From positions 1-17,390 of the forward strand of contig VSOH01000010.1 in the NCBI GenBank assembly GCA_009774735.1: DNA of 17,390 nucleotides, given 5' to 3'. Below the pieces are notes generated by a model. That model saw only the letters and a list, made by a program, of their open reading frames with translations, searched no databases and was not told the DNA's origin. Shown piece after piece: positions 6,020-13,736 of this stretch. The stretch's first letter is position 1, and each line of letters starts with the position of its first letter. A program made the position numbers and the translations under genes. Source of the stretch: Clostridiales bacterium. Its GTDB lineage: Bacteria; Bacillota_A; Clostridia; Oscillospirales; Acutalibacteraceae.

Positions 6020-7621
6020 ATGAAAAGATTTTTATCACTGACATTGTCAGTATTCATGATAATCAGTGCTGTTTTCAGTGTAAATACAATTGTGTTTGCA
6101 GACAGCAGCATAAACTGCGGAGATAAAGGAGGAAATGTTGTTGCTAAGTACAGTGCAAGCCAGAACACTCTGACTCTATCAGGCAGCGGAGCAATGAAGG
6201 ATTATACTGTTTCGCCATGGGCAGGCGGTTCGGTGTACAATATAACGGATGTAATAATCGGTGAAGATATTACACATATCGGCAACAGTGCCTTTGCAGG
6301 TATGCTCAGACTTGAGAATGTTTCAATTCCGAATACCGTAAAAAGCATCGGAAGAAATGCGTTTTCAGGCAGTATTCTTCTTAAGTCAGTTAATCTTCCG
6401 GCATCTGTTGAAACCATAGGTGCTGGTGCTTTCAGAACAAACGGTGTAGACTTCAAGGGTGTTTTTGTTGACAAGAATAATAAAAGCTTTACCGATGTGA
6501 ATGGTATGCTTTTTGATAAAAGTAAGGAAACACTTTATCTTGTGCCTGCGGCAGGCAGTACCACTCAGCTTGAAATTCCGAACACCGTAAAAACAATTGT
6601 TGACAAGGCTGCGGTTAATTGTGTTAATCTGAAAGAGGTTGTTATTCCCGAAAGTGTTACCGTGTTAGGTGATGAAGTGTTCACAGGTGAAAAATCAGCC
6701 GTTGAAAAAATAACAATCTTAAATCCCAAGCTTTCTCTGCCTGAGCAGCTTACAATGGTTACCGATACAGAAAGGCTTACAATTGCCGGCTATGATAATT
6801 CTACTGCACAAAGGTATGCTGAAGCACTTAATATCAGATTTGAAGTGATTGGTGCACAGTGCAGGCACAATTTCGGAAATGGTAAGGTAACAAAAAAAGC
6901 AACCTGCAAAGCAACAGGAATTAAAACCTATACCTGCTCCGTTTGCGGTGAAACAAAAACAGAAACTATTGCAAAAACAGGGCATACATATAAAAATGTT
7001 GTAACGAAAGCAACCTTATCTAAAAACGGAAAGATTGAGAGCAAATGCTCCGTCTGTGGTAAGGTGTCAAAAACAACAACAATCAATTATGCAAAAACAA
7101 TCAAGCTGAACAGAAATGTGATTACAACAAACGGAACTGTACAAAGACCGTCAATAACTGTAACCGACAGCAAGGGCAAGGCACTGACCTACAAAAAAGA
7201 TTTTACTGTAAGCTATTCAAACTTTAATTCAAAGAATGTAGGACGTTATACTGTAACGGTTAAATTAATTGGCAATTACAGCGGAACAAAGACCTTCCCG
7301 TACTATATCAATCCAAAGCCAACGGAGTTTGTGCCAAGCAATAAGGGCGGCTTTAAAGCAATATCAAGGGGCTTTACCATTAAGTGGAATAAGCAGGCAA
7401 GCCAGACAACAGGTTATCAGATTCAGTATGCAACAAAGAGAGATTTCTCAAATGCTGCAACAATTACAATTGCAAATCCGAATACCACAAGCTATACAAG
7501 TAAGGGAAGAGCCGGTAATACAAGATATTATGTAAGGGTAAGAACTTACAAGAAAATCGGCAACGGTACCTTCTATTCAAGCTGGAACAGCGGTGTCAAA
7601 TCTGTTGTTACTTTAAGATAA
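6020..7621 (+). CDS. Secreted BspA-like leucine-rich-repeat protein with FN3 tail
   Basis: A 533-residue extracellular protein. Residues 1-27 are a signal peptide (MKRF start, hydrophobic core, cut near VFA/DSS). Residues ~45-250 hold LRR_5/BspA-type repeats, seen as ITHIGNSAFAGM, VKSIGRNAFSGS and VETIGAGAF. Residues ~281-365 hold a Cys-rich module with YTCSVCGETKTE, TGHTY and a second CSVCG, a pattern that could bind metal or form disulfides. A Ser/Thr-rich strand domain follows, and residues ~435-533 form a fibronectin type III domain. No LPXTG motif or C-terminal anchor is present. The open frame extends upstream to a TTG at 5978, inside the terminator and promoter. ATG 6020 with AAAAGGGA 7 nt away is the real start. 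Such proteins usually bind host or polysaccharide ligands. The target here is unknown. Confidence 0.85.
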   Translation: MKRFLSLTLSVFMIISAVFSVNTIVFADSSINCGDKGGNVVAKYSASQNTLTLSGSGAMKDYTVSPWAGGSVYNITDVIIGEDITHIGNSAFAGMLRLENVSIPNTVKSIGRNAFSGSILLKSVNLPASVETIGAGAFRTNGVDFKGVFVDKNNKSFTDVNGMLFDKSKETLYLVPAAGSTTQLEIPNTVKTIVDKAAVNCVNLKEVVIPESVTVLGDEVFTGEKSAVEKITILNPKLSLPEQLTMVTDTERLTIAGYDNSTAQRYAEALNIRFEVIGAQCRHNFGNGKVTKKATCKATGIKTYTCSVCGETKTETIAKTGHTYKNVVTKATLSKNGKIESKCSVCGKVSKTTTINYAKTIKLNRNVITTNGTVQRPSITVTDSKGKALTYKKDFTVSYSNFNSKNVGRYTVTVKLIGNYSGTKTFPYYINPKPTEFVPSNKGGFKAISRGFTIKWNKQASQTTGYQIQYATKRDFSNAATITIANPNTTSYTSKGRAGNTRYYVRVRTYKKIGNGTFYSSWNSGVKSVVTLR

Positions 7622-7632
7622 TCTTGTTAAAT

Positions 7633-7664
7633 AAAAATGCAGTACATAACGTACTGCATTTTTT
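7633..7664. terminator. Bidirectional terminator
   Basis: ATGCAGTAC and GTACTGCAT form a perfect 9-bp stem, extended by A/T pairs on each side, around the loop ATAAC. It is followed by TTTTTTG on the plus strand and by TTTTTATTT on the minus strand. It ends both the BspA-like gene and the minus-strand operon. Confidence 0.88.
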
Positions 7665-7670
7665 GTGTAA

Positions 7671-8777
7671 TTATTTAGTTTTTTTGTAATCATCAATTGT
7701 TTTCTGAACCGTTGATTCTGTACCATCATCATTCATCAGTACAATTTCAGGATACCAGTGACTTGAAAAGCGGAACTGATTATCATTTTCGTTTTTATAT
7801 TCACTGGCAGTTTTACGTACATCTTTTGTGTTCTTATCCTTTGCCTGTGCAGTGCTGTCAATTTCATCAACAGCCTTGCAGATTACAACAAATCTGTATC
7901 CGTCTTTGTAATCGGTCGGGCAGGACAGTGTTAAAAAGGTGTCACTTCTTTGCGGCTTTATTCCGGATACATTATAAATGAGTCTGCTTTTTATTCTGTC
8001 AAGATATTGGTTTGTACTTTCAAATGTCATTTTTTCCGTTACATTATATGGAAAAATATAGCCGTCATCGTCTTTTTCATCCGTGTTGGTATAAAATGCA
8101 CCGAGCACCTGAAAGTTATAGTCCTGAAGCCAGTTGGTATAAGTAACTGATTTTGATGAGCTGTTATAGGCATCCGCGTTTTTATAATGCTCTTCAAGCT
8201 TGTTGTCCTCAAGATAAACAACATAGTTTGCAGTTACTGCCCCATCGGTCACAGGTGCGGATATACTTTTGTCAACAAGCATATCAATGCCGACGTCGCT
8301 GATTGCGATATGACCGACAGCATCAGGGTTGGAGCCGTAGGTGTCGCAATACTTTTCAAGTATTCCGCTCGGAAATTCAACATCAGGATACTTTTCTGTA
8401 TAGGGCTTAAGATAAGCAGTTTAGGAGTAGTCAACAGCGTATTTTATACCAAAGCCTGCTCCGACAGCTATTGCTGCAGCGAGTATGGGAAGAATGACCT
8501 TTTTGCTGAAAACAGCTTTAATGATTTTTTTGGTTTTCTCATTTCTCTTAGCTTTCAGCTCTGCTTTTTCTTCAGGTGTTTTTTGGGGACGCTCTTTTTT
8601 CTGCTTTGTCTTTTTCGCAGGTGCGTCCTCAATGTTGTCTGCGGAAAAGTCAATCAGCTCTTCACGTCTTTTTGGTGGCTCAAGAGGTTCTATCTCACGG
8701 ATGTCCCTTTGCTCCTTCTGGTTTTTATAGTCGCTTAAAATTTCATCAATGGTGTTATTATTGTTATTATCACTCAT
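7671..8777 (-). pseudogene. Class B sortase-like membrane protein with in-frame stop
   Basis: A single reading frame of 369 codons is interrupted by TAA at 8423-8421 (codon 119). Upstream, residues 1-118 are a charged cytoplasmic region and one membrane segment (about 93-114). Downstream, the frame continues without shift through EKYPDVEFPSGILEKYCD-type sortase B linker sequence and a sortase-like core. The active-site Cys (codon ~286, TLSCP) and Arg (~295, YRFVVI) are present. Where sortases have the catalytic His in a YGHN motif, this frame reads YVVYLEDN, and the preceding strand segment looks shortened. The only ATG after the stop (8282) lies inside the domain with no ribosome site, so restart would not rebuild it. 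The start shares one base with the thiI stop (TAATG). A sequencing error at one base cannot be excluded. TAA is not a usual recoding codon. Confidence 0.7.
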
Positions 8778-9949
8778 TATTTTATAATCACCTTTTTCAC
8801 ATTTTGAATTGCTTCGTTCATCAGTTCTTCAAGGTTTTCGATGTTAGCCTCAGCCTTGATTACATCATCAAGGTGCGGTTTGGTTTTGGGGTGCTTTGGT
8901 GTGAATACAGTGCAGCAGTCCTCGTATGGCTGAATAGATGTCTGGAAAGTATCAATCTTGCGTGATATTGAAATGATTTCCTCCTTATCCATCCCGATAC
9001 AAGGTCTGAATACAGGCATATTCACTGCACAGTCTGTGCAGGCAAGGGCATACATAGTCTGGCTTGCTACCTGTCCCACACTTTCACCTGTAATCAGTGC
9101 ATAGCAGTTTTGGTGAACAGCAAGCTTTTCGCTTATCATCATCATAATTCTGCGCATAATTATTGTAAAATATTCCTCAGGGCAAAGGTCACGGATTGCC
9201 TCCTGAATTTTTGTGAACGGCACAACATATGTGGTGATAACACCTGAGTAACGAGCAACCTTTTTAAGAAGCTCCATAACCTTCATTTCAGCAAGCTCTG
9301 AGGTGTACGGCGGTGAAGCAAAATGAATTGCACACAGCTCAATACCGCGTTTTGCCATCATATATGCAGCAACAGGAGAGTCGATTCCGCCGCTGATTAA
9401 GATGCCTGCTCTGCCGCTGGTGCCTGTGGGCATACCGCCTGCACCCTTGATATTATTACCTCTTACAAATGCATATTTGTCCCTTACCTCAACAGTAACG
9501 ATTATATCAGGATTATGAACATCTACACTGAGATTGTGAAATTTTGACAAAAGAAATCCACCAAGCTCTCTGCATATTTCAGGTGATTTCATAGGGAATT
9601 TTTTGTCGCTGCGCTTTGCCTCAACCTTAAAGGTTTTGGCATCCTCAAGCTCCTCGCTCAGATAATTGAGTGCAGTTGTTTTGATGTCCTCAAAATTCTT
9701 TTCGCAAACGCAGGCACGTGACAGTGCCGCAATGCCGAAAACCCTTGAAACAACATCAACTGCATCATCAAGGTCAATATCGTCGTCAATCGGGTCCACC
9801 ATAATTGTTGACTGGCTTTTTGTAAACTCAAATTTACCGAGGTCATTGAGTCTTCTTTTCATATTCTTTATGAGAATGTCCTCAAATGAGCTTCTGTTAA
9901 GTCCTTTGAGTGCAAGCTCACCGTTTTTAACAAGTATAATTTCTTTCAT
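8777..9949 (-). CDS. thiI: tRNA 4-thiouridine synthetase ThiI (short form)
   Basis: A 390-residue enzyme that adenylates U8 of tRNA and replaces its oxygen with sulfur from a cysteine desulfurase persulfide. In many bacteria it also serves thiazole synthesis. Order: ferredoxin-like N-terminal domain, THUMP domain to about residue 165 (ending in VRGNNIKGAGGMP), then the PP-loop ATPase with SGGIDSP at 186-192. Cys345-Cys346 in PYEDCCTVF correspond to the catalytic Cys344 region of the E. coli enzyme. The C-terminal rhodanese domain of the E. coli form is absent, as is common in Firmicutes. The ATG follows AAGGAT, which overlaps the stop codon of the desulfurase gene 10 nt upstream. That adjacency is the classic ThiI-NifZ arrangement and indicates the desulfurase is its dedicated sulfur donor. 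Confidence 0.95.
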   Translation of the reverse strand: MKEIILVKNGELALKGLNRSSFEDILIKNMKRRLNDLGKFEFTKSQSTIMVDPIDDDIDLDDAVDVVSRVFGIAALSRACVCEKNFEDIKTTALNYLSEELEDAKTFKVEAKRSDKKFPMKSPEICRELGGFLLSKFHNLSVDVHNPDIIVTVEVRDKYAFVRGNNIKGAGGMPTGTSGRAGILISGGIDSPVAAYMMAKRGIELCAIHFASPPYTSELAEMKVMELLKKVARYSGVITTYVVPFTKIQEAIRDLCPEEYFTIIMRRIMMMISEKLAVHQNCYALITGESVGQVASQTMYALACTDCAVNMPVFRPCIGMDKEEIISISRKIDTFQTSIQPYEDCCTVFTPKHPKTKPHLDDVIKAEANIENLEELMNEAIQNVKKVIIK

Positions 9950-9959
9950 AGTTTTATCC

Positions 9960-11105
9960 TTACAGAGGGTGTTTTTCTATCAGCTCTTTAAGTGCGTTAA
10001 CGAATAAATCAACCTCTTCCTTTGTGTTGTATCTTGAAAAGCTAATTCTTATGCTTTTGTCCAGAGCTTCGTTTGACAGCCCCATTGCGCTGAGCACGTG
10101 GCTCTTTTTACCCTTGGCACAGGCAGAGCCGTTACTGACATAAACATTATAGTTTGATGAAAGCTCCTGCAAAATTGTCTGGCTGCGCATAAATGTGGGT
10201 ACATAAATGTTTATGATATAAGGTGATGCGTTTTCACTGCTGTTGAATTTAATACCGTCAATTTCGCTTAGTCCGGCTTTTGCATAGGCGTTAAGCTCTT
10301 TTATTTTATCCTTCTGCTGTTTTGACAAATCAAGCTCTTTAACAGCGGCCGCAAAGCCTGCAATCAGCGGTGCAGCTTCTGTACCGGGGCGTACTTTTCG
10401 CTCCTGTTCACCGCCAAAGGTCCTTGCAAAATTCTGGTTTGTTAGATTTGCGGCTTTATTCACATAAAGTGCACCCACACCCTTTGGACCGTGTATTTTA
10501 TGTGCCGATACGGTAACTAAGTCTGCATCAAGCTTTTTCACGTTTATCGGAATTTTGCCATATGCCTGAACACAGTCAATATGTATCAGTGCAGGACTGC
10601 CTGCTTTTGTGACAATACGCCTGATTTTTTCAACAGGCATAACAGAACCTGCCTCGTTGTTGATATACATGATTGAAACAAGAATCGTTTTGTCATTGAC
10701 AGCTTCTTTGATCTGTTCTTCACTGATAAAGCCGTATTTATCCGGCTGAATATAAATGACTTCAAAGCCTTGCTTTTCAAGCTCCTGTGCCGACTGAAGA
10801 ACGCTTTCGTGTTCGATTGCAGTAGTAACAATTCTGTTTCCAAGTCTTTTTTTAGCCTTTACAGCACCGAATAGTGCGAGGTTATTTGCTTCTGTTCCGC
10901 CTGATGTAAAGTAGATTTCCTCTTTTTCAGCACCAAGGCTTTCTGCAACAGCAGAGCGTGCAAGAATAATTTCTTTTGCAGAGCTTACACCGAGAGCGTG
11001 CAGGCTTGAGGGATTGCCCCAGCTTTCAGTAAGCATTTTGTTTATTGCATCAACGCAGGCTTTACTTGGTTTTGTTGTTGCTGAGTTGTCAAGATATGCT
11101 GTCAT
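9960..11105 (-). CDS. NifS/IscS-type cysteine desulfurase (ThiI partner)
   Basis: A 381-residue PLP enzyme that takes sulfur from L-cysteine as an enzyme persulfide, releasing alanine. YLDNSATT is at 4-11, TSGGTEANNLA at 67-77, the PLP-binding Lys203 is in SAHKIHGPKG, and the persulfide Cys329 is in NGSACAKG. This is the group I desulfurase layout of normal length. It overlaps the upstream HAD-NUDIX gene by ATGA and lies 10 nt before thiI, so it is most likely the dedicated donor for tRNA thiolation (as NifZ in Bacillus subtilis) rather than the general Fe-S cluster enzyme. No IscU or SufU scaffold is in the window. A wider role cannot be excluded. Confidence 0.93.
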   Translation of the reverse strand: MTAYLDNSATTKPSKACVDAINKMLTESWGNPSSLHALGVSSAKEIILARSAVAESLGAEKEEIYFTSGGTEANNLALFGAVKAKKRLGNRIVTTAIEHESVLQSAQELEKQGFEVIYIQPDKYGFISEEQIKEAVNDKTILVSIMYINNEAGSVMPVEKIRRIVTKAGSPALIHIDCVQAYGKIPINVKKLDADLVTVSAHKIHGPKGVGALYVNKAANLTNQNFARTFGGEQERKVRPGTEAAPLIAGFAAAVKELDLSKQQKDKIKELNAYAKAGLSEIDGIKFNSSENASPYIINIYVPTFMRSQTILQELSSNYNVYVSNGSACAKGKKSHVLSAMGLSNEALDKSIRISFSRYNTKEEVDLFVNALKELIEKHPL

Positions 11106-12280
11106 AATCTTTTGAGTTCCTTTAGTTTAAGTATACCGGCTATTGTTTTTGCATCCTTGATTTCACCGCTCATGATTCTGCTGACACATTCTTCAAAGGG
11201 CATTTTTATTACATCAAGGTATTCGTCATCATCAAGATGCTGCTCGCCATAGCTAAGTTCTGCAGCATAAAAAATTCTTATGATTTCACCGCAGTAGCCG
11301 GGTGTAGGATATATTTCACCAAGACTTTCAAATATTTCTGCAGATGCACCGCATTCCTCACTGAATTCACGGATTGCTGCGTCACGTGGGTTTTCACCGT
11401 ATTCAAGCTTTCCTGCAGGGATTTCATAAATGGTTTCTTTATAAGGATAACGGAACTGTCTTACAAGCAAAATCTCGTTATTATCGGTTAAGCCTACAAT
11501 TGCTACACCGCCCGGATGGTCAACAACCTCTCGCATTGCAGGTGTGCCGTCAGCTAATGTAATACTGTCATGGTGAACATTGATTATGTTTCCCTTGAAT
11601 TTCCAGTTAACCTCCTCGGTCTGTTCAAAAAAACCAAGAGCAACTGCTTCAATGTCGTCAACCTTTTCTGCAATGAATTTTGCCTGTGCTTCAATCAACT
11701 CAAATTTTGAGCCGTAGCCCCATAACACACCGATGCTGTCAAGTTGATTGAGCTTGGCACCATCAATGTCAAAATGTGTGTCACCAACCATAACAGCATC
11801 TTTGCTGTTTGCACCAAGTTCGTTAAGGCATCTGCCTATAATGCTGGACTTTGATTCACAGTCTGCCTTGAACGAAACGCCGCATACACAGTCAAACAGT
11901 GATTTGATACCGAATTTTTCAAGGAGAGCCTCAATGTAGTGCTGTGGCTTTGAGGAAGCAATTCCAAGCTTAATATTGTTTGACTTAAGCTTTTTCAACA
12001 GGCTGATTATACCGTCATAAAGACAGCTCTCGTAAAGACCTGTATTGGTGTATCTTTCACGGAATTTTTTTACAAGCTCTTCAGCCTTAACAGGGTCAGC
12101 ACCGAATTTTTCCTGAAATGTAATAAGAAGCGGAGGACCGATAAAACAGGTCAGCTCTCTGTAATCCTCAGGCGTGTTATAGCCGAAATAGTCAAGTGCA
12201 AATTTTGCACTTTTTAGTATACCTTCCCCTGTATCGCAGATGGTACCGTCAAAATCAAATATTACTGTATTATATCTCAT
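11102..12280 (-). CDS. HAD phosphatase fused to NUDIX ADP-ribose pyrophosphatase
   Basis: A 392-residue two-domain protein. Residues 1 to ~215 are a HAD subfamily IA phosphatase of phosphoglycolate phosphatase type: nucleophile Asp9 and Asp11 in DFDGT, the Ser of motif II in ASSK (108-111), Lys144, and the metal-binding VGDTHFD (165-171). Residues ~222-392 are a NUDIX hydrolase like NudF: VVDHPGGVAI (252-261) and a complete Nudix box at 290-312 (G-x5-E-x7-REFSEECGA). NudF-type enzymes cleave ADP-ribose to AMP and ribose 5-phosphate, and the HAD domain could then act on a sugar phosphate, so coupled nucleotide-sugar clean-up is a reasonable inference. The frame is open across the junction. It overlaps genes on both sides by ATGA, which supports translational coupling in the operon. 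Confidence 0.9.
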   Translation of the reverse strand: MRYNTVIFDFDGTICDTGEGILKSAKFALDYFGYNTPEDYRELTCFIGPPLLITFQEKFGADPVKAEELVKKFRERYTNTGLYESCLYDGIISLLKKLKSNNIKLGIASSKPQHYIEALLEKFGIKSLFDCVCGVSFKADCESKSSIIGRCLNELGANSKDAVMVGDTHFDIDGAKLNQLDSIGVLWGYGSKFELIEAQAKFIAEKVDDIEAVALGFFEQTEEVNWKFKGNIINVHHDSITLADGTPAMREVVDHPGGVAIVGLTDNNEILLVRQFRYPYKETIYEIPAGKLEYGENPRDAAIREFSEECGASAEIFESLGEIYPTPGYCGEIIRIFYAAELSYGEQHLDDDEYLDVIKMPFEECVSRIMSGEIKDAKTIAGILKLKELKRL

Positions 12281-12666
12281 TTTCCGTTAACCCTATTCAT
12301 AAATTTTTCACTGTAAACAACAAAGCGTTCAACAGTGCCCTTACCGATAATGTCGCCCTTGTCATCCTTGGCATAAACCTCAAAAACAAGTCTTCTTCCG
12401 TCAGCTTCGGTGAGGGTTGCAAAGGCGGTTATTCGGGTGCCGATACCGCTTGCTTTGTCGTGTGTAACGGCAATTTTTGTGCCGACAGTGGTTTCGTCAT
12501 TCTCTAACAGCGGAGCAACTGCATTACAGGTTGCCTCTTCCATTAATGCAAGCATCATTGGTGTGGCAAAAACCTCTAATGCTCCTGATTTAACTGCTGC
12601 AGCACAATTGGTGTCATTAACTGTTGTGACTGCTTCTCCCACAGGGAGAGATGAAAAAGTCTTCAT
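12277..12666 (-). CDS. FlK-like hotdog-fold thioesterase
   Basis: A 129-residue single hotdog domain resembling fluoroacetyl-CoA thioesterase (FlK) and its many uncharacterised relatives. Thr35, Glu43 and His69 (in FATPMM, MEEAT and AVTHDKAS) fall at the same spacing as the FlK catalytic residues Thr42, Glu50 and His76, a constant offset of seven. The family hydrolyses short acyl-CoA thioesters; true fluoroacetyl-CoA activity is rare, so the substrate is open. The frame extends upstream to 12744, but ATG 12666 has AGGTGA 5 nt away and lies after the promoter. This is the first gene of the minus-strand operon and overlaps the next by ATGA. Confidence 0.85.
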   Translation of the reverse strand: MKTFSSLPVGEAVTTVNDTNCAAAVKSGALEVFATPMMLALMEEATCNAVAPLLENDETTVGTKIAVTHDKASGIGTRITAFATLTEADGRRLVFEVYAKDDKGDIIGKGTVERFVVYSEKFMNRVNGK

Positions 12667-12694
12667 ACGATCACCTTTTGAATTTATTTGGTAT

Positions 12695-12723
12695 AGTATA
12701 ACATATTTTTTTATTATATACAA
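12695..12723 (-). promoter_or_regulatory. Promoter of the five-gene minus-strand operon
   Basis: On the minus strand TTGTAT (12723-12718) and TATACT (12700-12695) are 17 bp apart. The -35 box overlaps the weak -35 of the divergent promoter. Confidence 0.6.
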
Positions 12724-12745
12724 TATAAAAGAATTGTGATACAAT
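12717..12745 (+). promoter_or_regulatory. Extended -10 promoter of the acyltransferase gene
   Basis: TG at 12737-12738, one base, then TACAAT (12740-12745) make an extended -10. The -35 (TATACA, 12717-12722) is weak and shares bases with the opposing promoter, so the two may compete for polymerase. Confidence 0.5.
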
Positions 12746-12777
12746 ATGTATTAGATTAAAATACAGGAGGCATATCT

Positions 12778-13536
12778 TTGGAAGAAAAGAAGAAACGAAT
12801 TCATCTGCTTGATGAAATCCGCGGCTTTGCGATAATCTGTATGATCATACATCATTCCTTCCTTGATGTGGGTGATGTGCTTGGACTTAACTGGGGTTAT
12901 AGAATTTTTAATGCACTTTGCCTTGTTCAGCCTGTATTCTGGGCAGCATTTATAATTATTTCGGGTGTGTGCACGGGTCTTTCAAGAAATGCGGTCAAAA
13001 GGGGCTTTTTAGTGCTTGTGTGCAGCGGAATGATAACGCTTGTTACAGCGCTGATTATGCCGATTTTCGGTTTTATTGAATGTGAAATTTATTTTGGTAT
13101 TCTGCATTGTCTTGGTTTTTGTATGATAGCAGCAGGACTTGCAATGCCTCTGATTAAAAAAATTAATTATAAAGCAGGGGCAATTGTGTCAGCAGTTTTG
13201 TTTTTGTTTTTTTACGGCATCGACGGTGGAAGTATTTGCTTCGGACTTATTGATTTGCCGTCATCACTTATGCAGAACAATCTGTTTGCACCGCTGGGTC
13301 TGCATAATGCCGTTTTTTACAGTGCAGACTATTTTCCGTTAATCCCTTGGATATTTATGTTTTTCACAGGGGCATTTCTCGGCAAGCCTGTAAGCGAGGG
13401 GAAATTGCCTGATACTGCGTATAAAAAAAGGAGCCGATTTCTCAGCATTGTTGGCAGAAACAGTCTTTGGGTATACCTTGCACATCAGCCTGTTATTTAC
13501 GGAATAATGCTTGTAATCGGGCTTATAATTTCATAA
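12778..13536 (+). CDS. DUF1624/HGSNAT-type membrane acyltransferase
   Basis: A 252-residue polytopic protein with the family start motif RIHLLDEIRGFAIICMIIHH (residues 7-26) and the C-terminal RNSLWVYLAHQPV motif (about 227-239). About six hydrophobic segments are visible. Relatives related to heparan-alpha-glucosaminide N-acetyltransferase are thought to move acyl groups from CoA across the membrane onto sugars or cell-envelope polymers. Here the acceptor is unknown. The start is TTG at 12778: AGGAGG (12765-12770) lies exactly 7 nt before it and no ATG fits better. The gene stands alone, with a promoter overlapping that of the divergent operon and its own terminator. Confidence 0.82.
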   Translation: MEEKKKRIHLLDEIRGFAIICMIIHHSFLDVGDVLGLNWGYRIFNALCLVQPVFWAAFIIISGVCTGLSRNAVKRGFLVLVCSGMITLVTALIMPIFGFIECEIYFGILHCLGFCMIAAGLAMPLIKKINYKAGAIVSAVLFLFFYGIDGGSICFGLIDLPSSLMQNNLFAPLGLHNAVFYSADYFPLIPWIFMFFTGAFLGKPVSEGKLPDTAYKKRSRFLSIVGRNSLWVYLAHQPVIYGIMLVIGLIIS

Positions 13537-13555
13537 TATTCTTAACAAAAAAGAG

Positions 13556-13587
13556 CGCACCTCATAGTATAAAGAGGTGCGTTTTTT
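13556..13587 (+). terminator. Terminator of the acyltransferase gene
   Basis: CGCACCTC and GAGGTGCG form a perfect 8-bp stem around a 10-nt loop, followed by TTTTTT. Confidence 0.88.
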
Positions 13588-13598
13588 ATTGTTGTTTT

Positions 13599-13736
13599 AA
13601 AGTGTAAGATTAATTTTTATTATCTGCACTTTGCTTATCAGCGGTGATTAGTTCAGGTGCCTGACAGGCTATAAAACAGCCTGAGCCTTATCCGCTGTTT
13701 ATATAGAGCGTGGCTGGGAATTAAATTTTCAGCCAC
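13599..13736. other. Foldable intergenic segment at the 3' end of the sigma-like gene
   Basis: No gene is supported here. Three foldings are visible: AAAGTG (13599-13604) with CACTTT (13627-13632); CAGCGG (13639-13644) with CCGCTG (13692-13697) enclosing CAGGCT (13665-13670) with AGCCTG (13678-13683); and GTGGCTG (13710-13716) with CAGCCAC (13730-13736), which spans the stop codon of the minus-strand gene. None has a clear T tract. It could be a structured 3' UTR, a small RNA or decayed mobile DNA. Confidence 0.35.

Noticed and set aside
8421..8423. Stop codon as programmed recoding (selenocysteine or read-through)
   Set aside because: The codon is TAA, not TGA or TAG, and no recoding element is evident; mutation or sequencing error is simpler.
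8187..8738. 183-residue plus-strand frame opposite the sortase-like gene
   Set aside because: It is hydrophobic, lies antisense to a recognisable coding frame, has no ribosome site, and shows no family resemblance.
12667..12744. 26-residue N-terminal extension of the thioesterase
   Set aside because: It covers the operon promoter; the inner ATG has a good ribosome site.
13615..13690. Small peptide of ~24 residues in frame after the sigma-like gene
   Set aside because: It has no start codon and no ribosome site and follows two in-frame stops; the open stretch is short enough to be chance.
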